DNA from: Nocardioides yefusunii | Lineage (GTDB): Bacteria; Actinomycetota; Actinomycetes; Propionibacteriales; Nocardioidaceae | Reading direction: 5' to 3' | Assembly: GCF_004014875.1 (NCBI RefSeq) | Contig: NZ_CP034929.1 | Coordinates: forward strand, 2,418,001-2,482,000 | Length of the DNA stretch: 64,000 nt | Shown: positions 24,686 through 34,290 of the stretch, piece by piece | How the letters are laid out: each line of letters begins with the position of its first letter | Position numbering within the stretch: position 1 is the stretch's first letter | Notes under the pieces: generated by a model | Told to the model about the DNA's origin: nothing | The model's input: only the letters and a program-made list of their open reading frames with translations | Databases searched by the model: none | Program-made: the position numbers and the translations under genes

Positions 24686-25621
24686 TCAGCGCTGTCGGGC
24701 CGCCGGCTTGTTGCCCTGCTGGTTGCCCTGCTTGTTGCTGTGCTGGCCGCGCTGTCCGGCCTGGGCCTTCCGGGGCTGCTTGCCGGCTTGCTTGCGCAGC
24801 GGAGGACGGCTGTGATCGGACCCGCTGTGGCTGCCCTGGGGCTTCGCCTCGCGCTTGAGGTGCTTCTGGGTCCGACGCTCGACATCGCCCCTGACCTTCT
24901 TCTCAGGTTCCCGGGAGTGCTCCCGGTGCTGGCGCGGTCCCTTCCACTCGCCCTCGCCGTGTGCCTTCTCCTTGCCCGGCCTTGCACGGTGACCGTGCCG
25001 CGAGTGGTGCGGCTTCTTCGACGGCGTGTTCACCTCCCGGTTCTCTCTCGCGGAGGTGCCCGGCTGCCCGGTCGGCCTAGCCGTGGGCGTCGTGGTGGGC
25101 ACGGAAGCGGGCCTGCCCGCGGGGCCCGTCGAGGGCTTGCTGGCGGGCGCGGAAACGGCAGTCGGAGCGGGGGTCCCTGCTGTGGCGCTCCGGGCCGCAC
25201 CGCCGCGGGGCTGCATGCCGGGGTCGGACGTGGGCGCCTCGTCGGTCACCTTGTCGGCCGGTCCGGTGACAGGCTTCGTGACAGGCTTCGTGACAGGCTC
25301 GTCGTCGTGGTCCGTGACCGGCTGTGCGGTGGGCGCCGTGGCCAGAGAGGGCTGACTGGACGTGCCGTGTCCCTCCCCCAGGGTTCTGCCGGTCGCATCA
25401 GGCGTGTTCGGGACGAAGGTGCCAACCGCTCCCCCGGCCATACCCGACGACGGCACCGTCTGCGGCCGGTGGGCGCTCGTCGTGTACTGCGAGGTCGCCA
25501 CCCCCACGGCACGCAGCACGCCGCTCAACGCATCGCTGCGCAGTCCGCTGAACACGATCCCCGCGCACAGCAACGTCACGACAACGAATGCGTACAGGGG
25601 CCTGCGGTGCTCGGAACTCAT
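24686..25621 (-). CDS. Membrane-anchored, extracellular low-complexity (Pro/Thr/Lys/Gln-rich) protein
   Basis: A 311-residue protein with no recognised domain. A short N-terminus is followed by one hydrophobic segment (about 10-30; YAFVVVTLLCAGIVFSGL), a signal-anchor. The rest is disordered: a Thr/Pro/Ala region with tandem PVTK/PVTG units, a second Pro/Thr tract, then a strongly basic His/Arg/Lys/Gln tail with GNQQGN-like units ending AARQR. I chose ATG 25621 (MSSEHRRPLY); an upstream ATG in frame lies before AT-richer sequence. The basic tail could bind wall polymers or nucleic acid. Codon bias supports that it is real coding sequence. Function unknown. Confidence 0.65.
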   Translation of the reverse strand: MSSEHRRPLYAFVVVTLLCAGIVFSGLRSDALSGVLRAVGVATSQYTTSAHRPQTVPSSGMAGGAVGTFVPNTPDATGRTLGEGHGTSSQPSLATAPTAQPVTDHDDEPVTKPVTKPVTGPADKVTDEAPTSDPGMQPRGGAARSATAGTPAPTAVSAPASKPSTGPAGRPASVPTTTPTARPTGQPGTSARENREVNTPSKKPHHSRHGHRARPGKEKAHGEGEWKGPRQHREHSREPEKKVRGDVERRTQKHLKREAKPQGSHSGSDHSRPPLRKQAGKQPRKAQAGQRGQHSNKQGNQQGNKPAARQR

Positions 25622-25731
25622 GGGTGGATGGTCCTGTCGGAGGGGGGCTCGAACCGTGTCATTCTCCACTCGACGCTGCGACAACACGTGAGTTCTGCAC
25701 TTTTGCGACCAGAGCGTGACCTCGTGGGACG

Positions 25732-25768
25732 CACCGTGGCCCCTGACCAATGGTCAGGGGCCACGGTG
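25732..25768 (-). terminator. Terminator downstream of clpX
   Basis: CACCGTGGCCCCTGACCA pairs perfectly with its complement around a single central A: an 18-bp arm on each side. It begins 37 bp past the clpX stop. Confidence 0.8.
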
Positions 25769-25804
25769 GCTGCGCAGGGGCCCGGAGGCCACGCGTCGTC
25801 CGGG

Positions 25805-27082
<1,278 letters not shown>

Positions 27083-27257
27083 TTCTCGATCATTCCTCCG
27101 GTCAGGGCCGGACCAGGTCCGGCGGTCGTGCTGCGTTGCAGGGTCGCCCGTCAGGGCGGTGCACCTCGCGGGAGGCGCAGAGTTCGACGTTACCCGTCCG
27201 GACGCGATTTACGCTCCGTGACACGGGAGCCGGGGGCGATCCGCTGCCCGGCGGGGT

Positions 27258-27289
27258 GGTGGGGCACGTCCAGCTGGACGTGCCCCACC
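27258..27289 (-). terminator. Terminator after clpP1P2
   Basis: GGTGGGGCACGTCCAG is directly followed by its exact reverse complement, 9 bp past the clpP2 stop. It separates clpP1P2 from clpX. Confidence 0.8.
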
Positions 27290-27297
27290 CGGGTCCG

Positions 27298-27906
27298 TCA
27301 GCCCAGCGCGAAGGCGCTGTTGCGGGACTGGAGGATCGAGTCGACCAGACCGTACTCGACGGCCTGCTCAGCGGTGAGGATCTTGTCGCGCTCGATGTCG
27401 CGGCTGACCTCGTCGCGGTCCTTGCCGGAGTGCTCGGAGATCATCGTCTCGAGCAGGTCGCGCATGCGCAGGATCTCGTTGGCCTGGATCTCGATGTCCG
27501 AGGTCTGACCGAAGGTGCCCTCGGTGTACGGCTGGTGGATCAGGATGCGCGAGTTCGGCAGAGCGAGACGCTTGCCCGGGGCACCGGCGGCGAGCAGGAT
27601 CGCGGCGGCCGAGGCAGCCTGACCCAGGCAGACGGTCTGGACGTCGGGCTTGATGAACTGCATCGTGTCGTAGATCGCGGTGAGCGCCGTGAAGGAGCCA
27701 CCGGGCGAGTTGATGTAGATCGAGATGTCCTGGTCGGGGTTGATCGTCTCCAGGCAGAGCAGCTGCGCCATGACGGCGTTCGCGACGTCGTCGGAGATCG
27801 GCGAGCCGAGGAAGATGATGCGCTCCTCGAACAGCTTCGCGAAGGGGTCGATCCGGCGGACACCGTAGGAGGTCCGCTCTTCCCACTGCGGGATGTAGTA
27901 GTTCAT
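27298..27906 (-). CDS. clpP2: ATP-dependent Clp protease proteolytic subunit ClpP2
   Basis: A 202-residue serine protease subunit. The N-terminus MNYYIPQWEERTSYGVRRID is typical of the actinobacterial ClpP2 branch. The catalytic serine is S99 (CLGQAASAAAILL) and the histidine H124 (RILIHQPYTEG); the aspartate lies in the RDIERDKILTAEQAVEYG region. Actinobacterial ClpP1 and ClpP2 form mixed tetradecamers that are active only together. It sits 2 bp after clpP1, so the two are co-transcribed and probably made in equal amounts. ATG 27906 has GAAGGACTG just upstream. Confidence 0.97.
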   Translation of the reverse strand: MNYYIPQWEERTSYGVRRIDPFAKLFEERIIFLGSPISDDVANAVMAQLLCLETINPDQDISIYINSPGGSFTALTAIYDTMQFIKPDVQTVCLGQAASAAAILLAAGAPGKRLALPNSRILIHQPYTEGTFGQTSDIEIQANEILRMRDLLETMISEHSGKDRDEVSRDIERDKILTAEQAVEYGLVDSILQSRNSAFALG

Positions 27907-27908
27907 CG

Positions 27909-28538
27909 TCAGTCCTTCTTGGGCTTCGAGGTGGTCTCGCGGGCGCTCGTGATCACCTTGTCGATCAGGCCGTACTCGAGGGCCTGGGCGGCGGTGAACC
28001 AGCGGTCGCGGTCGGCGTCGACGATGACCTGCTCGACGGACTGACCGGTGTGCTCGGCGATGAGGTCGAGCAGGACCTTCTTGATGTGCAGGGACTGCTG
28101 GGCCTGGATCCGGATGTCGGAGGCCGAACCGCCCATGCCCGAAGAGGGCTGGTGCATCATGATGCGCGCGTGCGGCAGGGCGTAACGCTTGCCCTTGGCA
28201 CCGGCGCAGAGGAGGAACTGGCCCATCGACGCGGCCAGGCCCATGCCCACGGTCACGACGTCGTTGGGGATGTAGTTCATGGTGTCGTAGATCGCCATGC
28301 CGGCGTCGACGGAACCACCCGGGCTGTTGATGTGCAGGTAGATGTCCGCCTCGGGGTCCTCCGCGGAGAGCAGCAGGAGCTGCGCGCAGATCGCGTTCGC
28401 GTTCTGGTCGCGGACCTCGGACCCGAGGAAGACGATGCGCTCCTTGAGCAGTCGGGAGTACACGCCGTCGTCGAGCCCGTACGAAGCGCCGCCGTTCATC
28501 TGGGGCGCAGTCTGGGAAGCACTGGAGTTCGGGTTCAC
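27909..28538 (-). CDS. clpP1: ATP-dependent Clp protease proteolytic subunit ClpP1
   Basis: A 209-residue ClpP if started at GTG 28538, or 196 residues if started at the internal ATG 28499. The core begins [20 protein letters not shown]. The catalytic serine is in [11 protein letters not shown] (S104 by the GTG numbering) and the histidine in IMMHQPSSG (H129). I prefer GTG because TACTGT lies exactly 7 nt before it, matching the leaderless pattern of neighbouring genes; neither start has a Shine-Dalgarno sequence. The N-terminal 20 residues are Ser/Ala/Gln-rich and may be a propeptide, as actinobacterial ClpP1 is processed. First gene of the clpP1P2 unit. Confidence 0.95.
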   Translation of the reverse strand: MNPNSSASQTAPQMNGGASYGLDDGVYSRLLKERIVFLGSEVRDQNANAICAQLLLLSAEDPEADIYLHINSPGGSVDAGMAIYDTMNYIPNDVVTVGMGLAASMGQFLLCAGAKGKRYALPHARIMMHQPSSGMGGSASDIRIQAQQSLHIKKVLLDLIAEHTGQSVEQVIVDADRDRWFTAAQALEYGLIDKVITSARETTSKPKKD

Positions 28539-28545
28539 GCTGACG

Positions 28546-28551
28546 ACAGTA
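28546..28551 (-). promoter_or_regulatory. -10 hexamer for leaderless clpP1P2
   Basis: TACTGT, 7 nt before GTG 28538. It decides between the two possible clpP1 starts. Confidence 0.5.
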
Positions 28552-28658
28552 GCCGGTGCCACCGACACTTCCACGGCGGATCGCCTGTTGTTCGCCCACA
28601 GCGCACACCTGCCCGGACCGGCGTGTCCCGCTGCGCCGTCAGTGCCCCTGAAACGGCA

Positions 28659-28701
28659 GAACCCCGCCGTCCCGGCCACCAGGGCAGGGACGACGGGGTT
28701 C
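28659..28701 (-). terminator. Terminator after tig
   Basis: GAACCCCGCCGTCCC pairs with GGGACGACGGGGTTC with one mismatch and a 13-nt loop, 24 bp past the tig stop. Confidence 0.75.
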
Positions 28702-28724
28702 CGTCAGCGTGGGACGCGGAAGGC

Positions 28725-30098
28725 TCAGGCCTCCTCGGTCTCCTCAGCAGCCTCGTCAGCGGCCGGCTCGGCGATGGTGCCGTCCGGGCGCAGGTTCTTG
28801 AGGTCGACCACGTTGCCCGAAGCGTCCTTGACCGAAGCGGTCTCGACGATCTGGGCAAGAGCCTTGCCGCGCAGGATCTCCTGGACGAGCTCGGGGATGT
28901 GGTTGTGCTCGAACATGTGGTTCGCGAACTCCTGCGGGTCCTGACCGGACTGCTGGGCGCGCATGATCATGTGCTGCGACAGGTCGTTCTGGTCAACACC
29001 GAGCTCCTCCTTCTTCGCCACGGCGTCGAGGATGAACTGAGCGGTGATGGCGTCGCGGACACGGCGGTCGAGGTCAGCCTCGAACTCCTCCTGGGTCTGG
29101 CCCTCGTCCTCGAGGTACTTCTCCATGGTGAGGCCGGCGAACAGCAGCTGCTGCTCGACGTTCGCACGACGCGAGTTGAGCTCGTCGGTCACGAGGGTCT
29201 CGGGCAGGGCCACGGAGACCTGCTCGAGGAGGGCCTCGAGAACGGCGTCACGAGCGGCGGCAGCCTGCTCGAGGCGCTTGGAGCGGGCCAGACGCTCGCG
29301 GACGTCCTCGGTCAGCTCGGCCACGGTGTCGAACTCGGAGGCGAGCTGCGCGAACTCGTCGTCGAACTCGGGGAGCTGCTGCTCCTGGACGGCGGTGACC
29401 TTGACGGTCACGTCGACGTCCTCGCCCACCAGGTCGCCACCGACGAGCTGCGACGCGAAGGTCTTCTCGTCGTCAGCCTTCATGCCGGCGAGGTTCTCGT
29501 CGAGACCCTCGAGCATGCCGCCGCGGCCGACCTTGTAGGACATGCCGGAGACCTCGCCGCCCTCGACGGTCTCGCCGCCCTTGGCAGCGGTCAGGTCGAT
29601 GGTGACGAAGTCGCCGTCAGCGGCAGCGCGCTCGACGTCGACCAGGGTGCCGAAGCGCTCGCGGAGGGCCTGGATCTGGTCCTCGACGTCGGCGTCGGTG
29701 ATCTCGATGTCCTCGACCTTGGCCTCGACACCGTCGTAGTTCGGGAGGTCGAACTGCGGCTTGACGTCAACCTCGGCAACGAACTCGAGGAGCTCGTTGT
29801 CCTCGATCTTGGTGACCTCGATCTCGGGCTGGGCCAGCGGCTCCAGACCCTCGGCCTGCATGGCCTCCATGTACTTGGGGCCGATGGCCTCGTTGATGGC
29901 CTCGTTCAGGACGACGCCACGGCCGACCTGGCGGTCAATGACCGCGGCGGGGACCTTGCCACGGCGGAAGCCGGGGACGTTGATCTGCTGGGCGATCTTC
30001 TTGTAGGCCGCGTCGAGGCTCGGCTTGAGCTCCTCGAAGGGCACCTCGACGGTCAGCTTGACCCGGGTCGGGTTCAAGTTCTCGACGGCGCTCTTCAC
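28725..30098 (-). CDS. tig: Trigger factor chaperone / peptidyl-prolyl isomerase
   Basis: A 457-residue ribosome-bound chaperone. The N-terminal domain carries the ribosome-docking signature in NVPGFRRGKVPAAVI. A central FKBP-type domain (about 155-240) contains GDFVTIDLTA and the VGRGGMLEGLDENLAGMK region. The helical C-terminal arms follow with FAQLASEFDTVAELTEDV. The tail is acidic (EPAADEAAEETEEA). ATG 30098 has AGGAGA about 7 nt upstream. Its place before clpP1P2 and clpX is conserved across bacteria, coupling folding and degradation. Confidence 0.98.
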   Translation of the reverse strand: MKSAVENLNPTRVKLTVEVPFEELKPSLDAAYKKIAQQINVPGFRRGKVPAAVIDRQVGRGVVLNEAINEAIGPKYMEAMQAEGLEPLAQPEIEVTKIEDNELLEFVAEVDVKPQFDLPNYDGVEAKVEDIEITDADVEDQIQALRERFGTLVDVERAAADGDFVTIDLTAAKGGETVEGGEVSGMSYKVGRGGMLEGLDENLAGMKADDEKTFASQLVGGDLVGEDVDVTVKVTAVQEQQLPEFDDEFAQLASEFDTVAELTEDVRERLARSKRLEQAAAARDAVLEALLEQVSVALPETLVTDELNSRRANVEQQLLFAGLTMEKYLEDEGQTQEEFEADLDRRVRDAITAQFILDAVAKKEELGVDQNDLSQHMIMRAQQSGQDPQEFANHMFEHNHIPELVQEILRGKALAQIVETASVKDASGNVVDLKNLRPDGTIAEPAADEAAEETEEA

Positions 30099-30323
30099 AG
30101 GTGTTCTCCTATCGATGGTGGTGCGGGTTCATGTGCCCGTCCCGGGCGTGGTGCCGCAGGGGTGCGGCCGGTCCGAACGGGCAGACCAGCGCAACTCACG
30201 CCTACAGCGGAGTCACACGGGGCCCGGCAGATTTGTCCACCGACCAGAGTACTGGTCGCCGCCATGCCCGCGTAAATCCCCCCGCTCCCGCGCCTGCGCC
30301 ACCGTGGCCCTGCCCGGGAACGC

Positions 30324-30355
30324 CGAAGGACCCCCGCCGAGGCGGGGGTCCTTCG
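30324..30355 (-). terminator. Terminator downstream of tRNA-Pro
   Basis: CGAAGGACCCCCGCC pairs perfectly with its complement around a 2-nt loop. It lies 14 bp past the 3' end of the tRNA. Confidence 0.7.
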
Positions 30356-30368
30356 TTCTGCTCAACCG

Positions 30369-30441
30369 TCGGGGCGACAGGACTCGAACCTGCGGTCTCC
30401 TGCTCCCAAAGCAGGCGCGCTAGCCACTACGCTACGCCCCG
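30369..30441 (-). tRNA. tRNA-Pro (anticodon TGG)
   Basis: A 73-nt cloverleaf on the minus strand. The acceptor stem pairs CGGGGCG with CGCCCCG, with A as discriminator. The anticodon stem is CCTGC/GCAGG around loop TTTGGGA (anticodon TGG), and the T arm contains GGTTCGAGTCC. CCA is not encoded. Confidence 0.93.
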
Positions 30442-30541
30442 GTCGATGCTCTGAACGTGCATCGAAACCGCGGTCACACTATCACCGTGCACACCACGAC
30501 GACGTCGCTGGACACAGCCCACGGCGTCGGTGCCCGCAATG

Positions 30542-30574
30542 CACTCAGCCCCGACCTGGGGCCGGGGCTGAGTG
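30542..30574 (-). terminator. Terminator downstream of tRNA-Gly
   Basis: CACTCAGCCCCG pairs with CGGGGCTGAGTG around a 9-nt loop, 8 bp past the tRNA 3' end. It separates the two tRNA genes into individual units. Confidence 0.7.
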
Positions 30575-30581
30575 GGATCTG

Positions 30582-30652
30582 AGCGAATGACGGGAATCGA
30601 ACCCGCGTAATCAGTTTGGAAGACTGAGGCTCTACCATTGAGCTACATTCGC
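30582..30652 (-). tRNA. tRNA-Gly (anticodon TCC)
   Basis: A 71-nt cloverleaf on the minus strand. The acceptor stem pairs GCGAATG with CATTCGC, with T as discriminator. The D arm is GCTCAATGGTAGAGC, the anticodon loop CTTCCAA (anticodon TCC), and the T arm GGGTTCGATTCCC. CCA is not encoded. Confidence 0.93.
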
Positions 30653-30753
30653 GCGCACCGAACCGGACGAGTCCGTGTGCTCGGTACGGGTGACATGGTG
30701 CCACATTCAGCCCCCGAGAGTGCAACCGGGCCGGGTTCTCGCCCCGGAACGCG

Positions 30754-31902
30754 TCACCCGACGCGGCGGTGGACGACCAACAGCGCACGGTCGTCGCCAG
30801 GAATGTCGACGGCGTCGATCAGGCGTGCCGCGGCGTCCTCGAAGTCGCCGCGCAGCACCCGGTCGGCCTGGCCGAGCAGGTGGTCGGTGCCGGTGGAGAT
30901 GTCGCGCGTGCGGGACTCCACCAGGCCGTCGGTGTAGAGCAGCACCGCGTCACCGCGGCGCAGGTGGCCACGCACGACCGGGTACTCGGCATCGTCGACC
31001 AGGCCCAGCAACGGGCCCTCGGTCTCCTGGACGAACCAGCGCCCCGAGCCCGCGTCGTGCACGATCGCGGGCGGGTGGCCCGCCGAGCGCACCTCGTAGT
31101 CGCCGGTCATCAGGTCGACGGAGATGTGGATCGCGGTCGCGAACCCCTCACGCCACTCCTGTCGGATCAGGTAAGTGTTGGCGGCAGGCAGGAACTCCGC
31201 GGGCGGCAACGCGCCCATGAGACCACCGAACGCACCGGAGAGCAGCAGCGCACGGGTCCCTGCCTCCTCACCCTTGCCGGAGACGTCGACCACGACCAGC
31301 TCGAGCCGGGTCAGACCCGAACGCGACGCGACGACGAAGTCCCCGGCGAACGCGGTGCCGCCGGCGGAGCGGAGCTCCCAGCCGACGTTCCAGTCCTTCG
31401 GGAGTTCGGGAATGCGTCCCTGTTTGAGGATGCGGTCACGCAGGTCGACGAGCATCGACTCGCCGCGCATGCCGCCGACACCGAGACGGGTGCGCCGGAA
31501 GGACGTCATCAGCACGATGAAACCGAGCGCGAAGATGATCGCGATCGCCATCGCGGTGCGCGGCGTCATGTCCTCCTGACGGGTGACCGTCAACGCCAAC
31601 GCCAGCAGGACGAAGACCACGAACCACGGCAACTGTCGGGGGCCGAGCAGAAGACTGCCGACGACCAGGGGCAGCACCAAGGTGATCAGCGGGACGATCA
31701 CGGGGAACACCACGATGAGGACGGCGACCACCACCGTCACCAGGACCAGCGCGGCGAGTTCGACCGACCAGCCGGCACGCTGCGCCCGCTGCCAGCAGGT
31801 GCGCGCGAACCCGGCACACCTCTCGCCGAGCGTCTTCAGCCGCGCCACACCCATCCTCGTTCGCCGATTCCTGTCGCCACTCCTGCTGTGTGTACCCGCC
31901 AC
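30754..31902 (-). CDS. Membrane-bound PP2C/SpoIIE-type serine phosphatase
   Basis: A 382-residue protein. Three to four hydrophobic segments (about 46-140; WSVELAALVLVTVVVAVLIV onward) anchor a cytoplasmic SpoIIE/PP2C domain (about 170-382). Metal and phosphatase motifs are GGTAFAGDFVVASR, VVVDVSGKGEEAGTRALLL, SAGHPPAIVHDA and AVLLYTDGLVESR. Such phosphatases typically act on anti-anti-sigma factors in partner-switching circuits; no anti-sigma or STAS gene is nearby. The GTG start (AGGG 5 nt upstream) is preferred, but ATG 17 codons in is possible. It lies 25 bp after the Nei-type gene and is probably co-transcribed with rpiB and that gene. Confidence 0.85.
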   Translation of the reverse strand: MAGTHSRSGDRNRRTRMGVARLKTLGERCAGFARTCWQRAQRAGWSVELAALVLVTVVVAVLIVVFPVIVPLITLVLPLVVGSLLLGPRQLPWFVVFVLLALALTVTRQEDMTPRTAMAIAIIFALGFIVLMTSFRRTRLGVGGMRGESMLVDLRDRILKQGRIPELPKDWNVGWELRSAGGTAFAGDFVVASRSGLTRLELVVVDVSGKGEEAGTRALLLSGAFGGLMGALPPAEFLPAANTYLIRQEWREGFATAIHISVDLMTGDYEVRSAGHPPAIVHDAGSGRWFVQETEGPLLGLVDDAEYPVVRGHLRRGDAVLLYTDGLVESRTRDISTGTDHLLGQADRVLRGDFEDAAARLIDAVDIPGDDRALLVVHRRVG

Positions 31903-31927
31903 GTCACCCTACGGTCACACCGGAAGC

Positions 31928-32770
31928 CTAGGCCCGGCGAAGCGACTCGGGCTGGCATTCGCTGCACCAGAACAGGTTCCGGCCCATCAGGACGCTGGCG
32001 CTGACCGGTGTCCCGCAGACGTGGCACGACATGTCGGTGCGGCGGTAGACGTACACCTCTCCCCCGTGGTCGTCCTTGCGGGCATCGCGGCCCATCGCCT
32101 CGGGAGTGTGTTCGGGACGCACGGTGTCGATCCGCCCCGTCGCGACGCCCTCGGTCATCAGCATGACGAGGTCGTCCCAGATCGCGACGAACTGCTCCCG
32201 GGTGAGCTCCTTGCCGGGCACCAGCGGGTGGATGCGGTGGCGGAACAGCACCTCGGCGCGGTAGACGTTGCCGACCCCGGCGATCACGGTCTGGTCCATC
32301 AGCAGGTCGCCGATAGTGCGGCTCGAACGCCTGACCTTGGCCCACACCTGTGCGACGTCACCGTCGGGACGCAGTGGATCAGGGCCGAGAGTGGCCATGA
32401 CCTCCGCGACGCGTGCCGGACCGACGAGGTCGCAGCGGGTGGCACCACGCAGGTCGGCCCAGGCGTCGGCGGTGGCGAACCGCAGCCGGACCGCGCCGAC
32501 GGGATCAGGAACGACGTCGGCACCGGCGGGCAGGCCGCGGTGGACGTCAAAATTTCCGATCAGGCCGAGGTGGACGTGAACGAACCGGTCGCCCTCGAAC
32601 TCGACGAAGAGCTGCTTCCCCTTGGCGTCCGCGCCCAGCAGGACCGCTCCGTCGAGGTCACGTGCCTCGGCGGCGAAGCGGCCCTGCGGGGAGGAAACAC
32701 GCACCGGCTGGTCGCGGAACGCCTCGTCGAGGTGTCCGGCCAGCCGGCGCAGGGTGTGTCCTTCAGGCAC
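31928..32770 (-). CDS. Fpg/Nei-type DNA glycosylase/AP lyase
   Basis: A 280-residue base-excision repair enzyme. The GTG start gives PEGHTLRRLAG, with Pro2 as the Schiff-base nucleophile and Glu3 conserved, which fixes the start. The helix-two-turn-helix region reads SRTIGDLLMDQTVIAGVGNVYRAE (positions about 155-180; key residues D, Q, G-V-G-N). A C-terminal zinc finger has CHVC and CSEC. The sequence resembles the mycobacterial Nei2 group (Rv2464c), which lies at the same syntenic position next to rpiB. It excises oxidised pyrimidines, by family knowledge. It is 7 bp after rpiB. Confidence 0.9.
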   Translation of the reverse strand: MPEGHTLRRLAGHLDEAFRDQPVRVSSPQGRFAAEARDLDGAVLLGADAKGKQLFVEFEGDRFVHVHLGLIGNFDVHRGLPAGADVVPDPVGAVRLRFATADAWADLRGATRCDLVGPARVAEVMATLGPDPLRPDGDVAQVWAKVRRSSRTIGDLLMDQTVIAGVGNVYRAEVLFRHRIHPLVPGKELTREQFVAIWDDLVMLMTEGVATGRIDTVRPEHTPEAMGRDARKDDHGGEVYVYRRTDMSCHVCGTPVSASVLMGRNLFWCSECQPESLRRA

Positions 32771-32777
32771 TGATCTC

Positions 32778-33284
32778 TCAGGCCTCGGGGCCACGCAGGG
32801 CCGACTCCGGCAGGGCGGGGAGCTCGCGGGTGACCTCGTACTCGCTCATCTGTCCGATGCGGCGCACGTGGCGCTCGTCGCCCGAGAACGGGGCCTGGAG
32901 GAAGATGCCGATGAAACGGGTCATCTCCTCGATCGTGTGCTGACGGCCGCCGACGGAGATCACGTTGGCGTCGTTGTGGTCGCGGGCCAGGGCCGCGGTG
33001 TCGTCGTTCCAGACCAGGGCGGCACGGATGCCGATGACCTTGTTGGCAGCCATCTGCTCGCCGTTGCCGGAACCACCGATGACGATGCCGAGGCTGTCGA
33101 GGCCTTCGGCGCGCTCCGCGGCGACACCTTCGGCCGCGCGCAGGCAGAAAACGGGGTAGTCGTCGAGGGCGTCGTAGACGAACGGGCCGTGGTCGACGGC
33201 CTCGTAGCCGTTGTCGACGAGCCAGTTGAGGAGGTGGTCCTTCAGTTCGAGGCCAGCGTGGTCGGAGCCAATGTGAACGCGCAT
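32778..33284 (-). CDS. rpiB: Ribose-5-phosphate isomerase B
   Basis: A 168-residue LacA/RpiB-type isomerase interconverting ribose 5-phosphate and ribulose 5-phosphate. VHIGSDHAGLELKDHL and VWNDDTAALARDHNDANVIS are canonical. In GIVIGGSGNGEQMAANK the catalytic Cys of the E. coli type is replaced by Ser, and a Glu follows, as in the actinobacterial branch where Glu acts as base. ATG 33284 is preferred over ATG 33290 because GACAAT lies 6 nt before it. Syntenic with Rv2465c. Confidence 0.95.
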   Translation of the reverse strand: MRVHIGSDHAGLELKDHLLNWLVDNGYEAVDHGPFVYDALDDYPVFCLRAAEGVAAERAEGLDSLGIVIGGSGNGEQMAANKVIGIRAALVWNDDTAALARDHNDANVISVGGRQHTIEEMTRFIGIFLQAPFSGDERHVRRIGQMSEYEVTRELPALPESALRGPEA

Positions 33285-33290
33285 GAACAC

Positions 33291-33296
33291 ATTGTC
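33291..33296 (-). promoter_or_regulatory. -10 hexamer for leaderless rpiB
   Basis: GACAAT with a 6-nt spacer to ATG 33284. It would overlap the alternative start at 33290, so it helps decide the start. Confidence 0.4.
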
Positions 33297-33353
33297 TCAG
33301 ATCGGCGTCGCCCCACCGACCCCCCGTTCGGAGGTGGCTGCACCCGGTGATCC

Positions 33354-34265
33354 TCAGGCGTGCAGGCGGAGGAATGCCCCGGCCTGCGCCATCAGCGGCT
33401 CGGCCTGGTCGAACGCCTTCGGATGACGCCAGAAGCCGTGCACCAGCCCGAGGTAACGAGTTGCGGTCACCAAGACGCCCGCCTCGCCCAGCAGCACGGC
33501 GAGGCGTTCCCCGTCGTCGCGGCACGGGTCGTGCTCGCAGGTGACGACCAGCGTCGGGGGCAGGGTGGCGAGGGCGTCGCTGAGCAGCGGCGCCATGTCG
33601 GGGTGGCTGCGGTCGGCGTCGGTGGCTGCGTACTGCTCCCAGTACCAGAGCGCCTCGGCGCGGTCGAAGCCCTCGCTCTCCTCGTACCAACTGGGGGCGT
33701 CGGCGGCGGGGTCGAGGAAGGGGTAGATCAACGCGATCGCGGCGAAGGTGCCCGGGTGACGCAGCGCCGCCACCAGGGCGAGGTTGGCACCGGCGGAGTC
33801 CCCGTGGGCGAAGAGAGGGACGTCGTCAGGCAGGCCCAGCTCGGCCACTCCCCCGGCCTGCAGCCAGCCCACCACGGTGGACACGTCGTCGGGGGCCGCG
33901 GGGAACCTGTGCTCGGGTGGACGCCGGTACTCCACACTCAGCACCGCGAGCCCGGAACGGTTGGCGAAGCGTCGGGCGGAGGAGTCGTGGATCTCGACGT
34001 CGTTGAAGACGAAGCCGCCGCCGTGCAGGTGGACGACCAGACCGGCCGGGCTGTCGGTGCTGGCGTAGTAACGCACCGTCACGGGTTCACACCCCTCCAC
34101 CACGGCGGTGTGGTCATGCACGTGAGCGACGTCCTCGCGGGCCGAGGCCAGCGCGAGGGCGCGGTCCCGGGCACGTTCGGCGTCGATCGAGTAGCCGTCC
34201 TCGGTGACCTTCGGGCCCGACGACGTGAGAGCAACCGCGCGACGGGACTGCGGAGTGAGAACCAT
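33354..34265 (-). CDS. HSL-family alpha/beta hydrolase (esterase/lipase)
   Basis: A 303-residue carboxylesterase of the hormone-sensitive lipase family. The oxyanion motif is HLHGGGFVFND and the nucleophile elbow GDSAGANLALV. The catalytic Asp lies near CEHDPCRDDGERL and the His in LGLVHGFWRHP. There is no signal peptide, so it acts in the cytoplasm. It corresponds in position to lipP-type genes near rpiB in mycobacteria (Rv2463), though on this strand. It is 25 bp downstream of the LURP-one gene and may share its promoter. Confidence 0.9.
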   Translation of the reverse strand: MVLTPQSRRAVALTSSGPKVTEDGYSIDAERARDRALALASAREDVAHVHDHTAVVEGCEPVTVRYYASTDSPAGLVVHLHGGGFVFNDVEIHDSSARRFANRSGLAVLSVEYRRPPEHRFPAAPDDVSTVVGWLQAGGVAELGLPDDVPLFAHGDSAGANLALVAALRHPGTFAAIALIYPFLDPAADAPSWYEESEGFDRAEALWYWEQYAATDADRSHPDMAPLLSDALATLPPTLVVTCEHDPCRDDGERLAVLLGEAGVLVTATRYLGLVHGFWRHPKAFDQAEPLMAQAGAFLRLHA

Positions 34266-34290
34266 GCAGAGATCCTGTCCGTGGACAGTG

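Noticed and set aside
25262..25300. Direct DNA repeats TTCGTGACAGGC as a regulatory or CRISPR element
   Set aside because: They encode the PVTK repeats of the membrane-anchored protein and are in frame.
28050..30275. 741-aa open frame antisense to clpP1 and tig
   Set aside because: It covers two well-supported genes on the other strand and lacks any family pattern.
30369..30652. tRNA genes as integration sites of a genomic island
   Set aside because: No integrase gene and no repeat of the tRNA 3' ends was found nearby.
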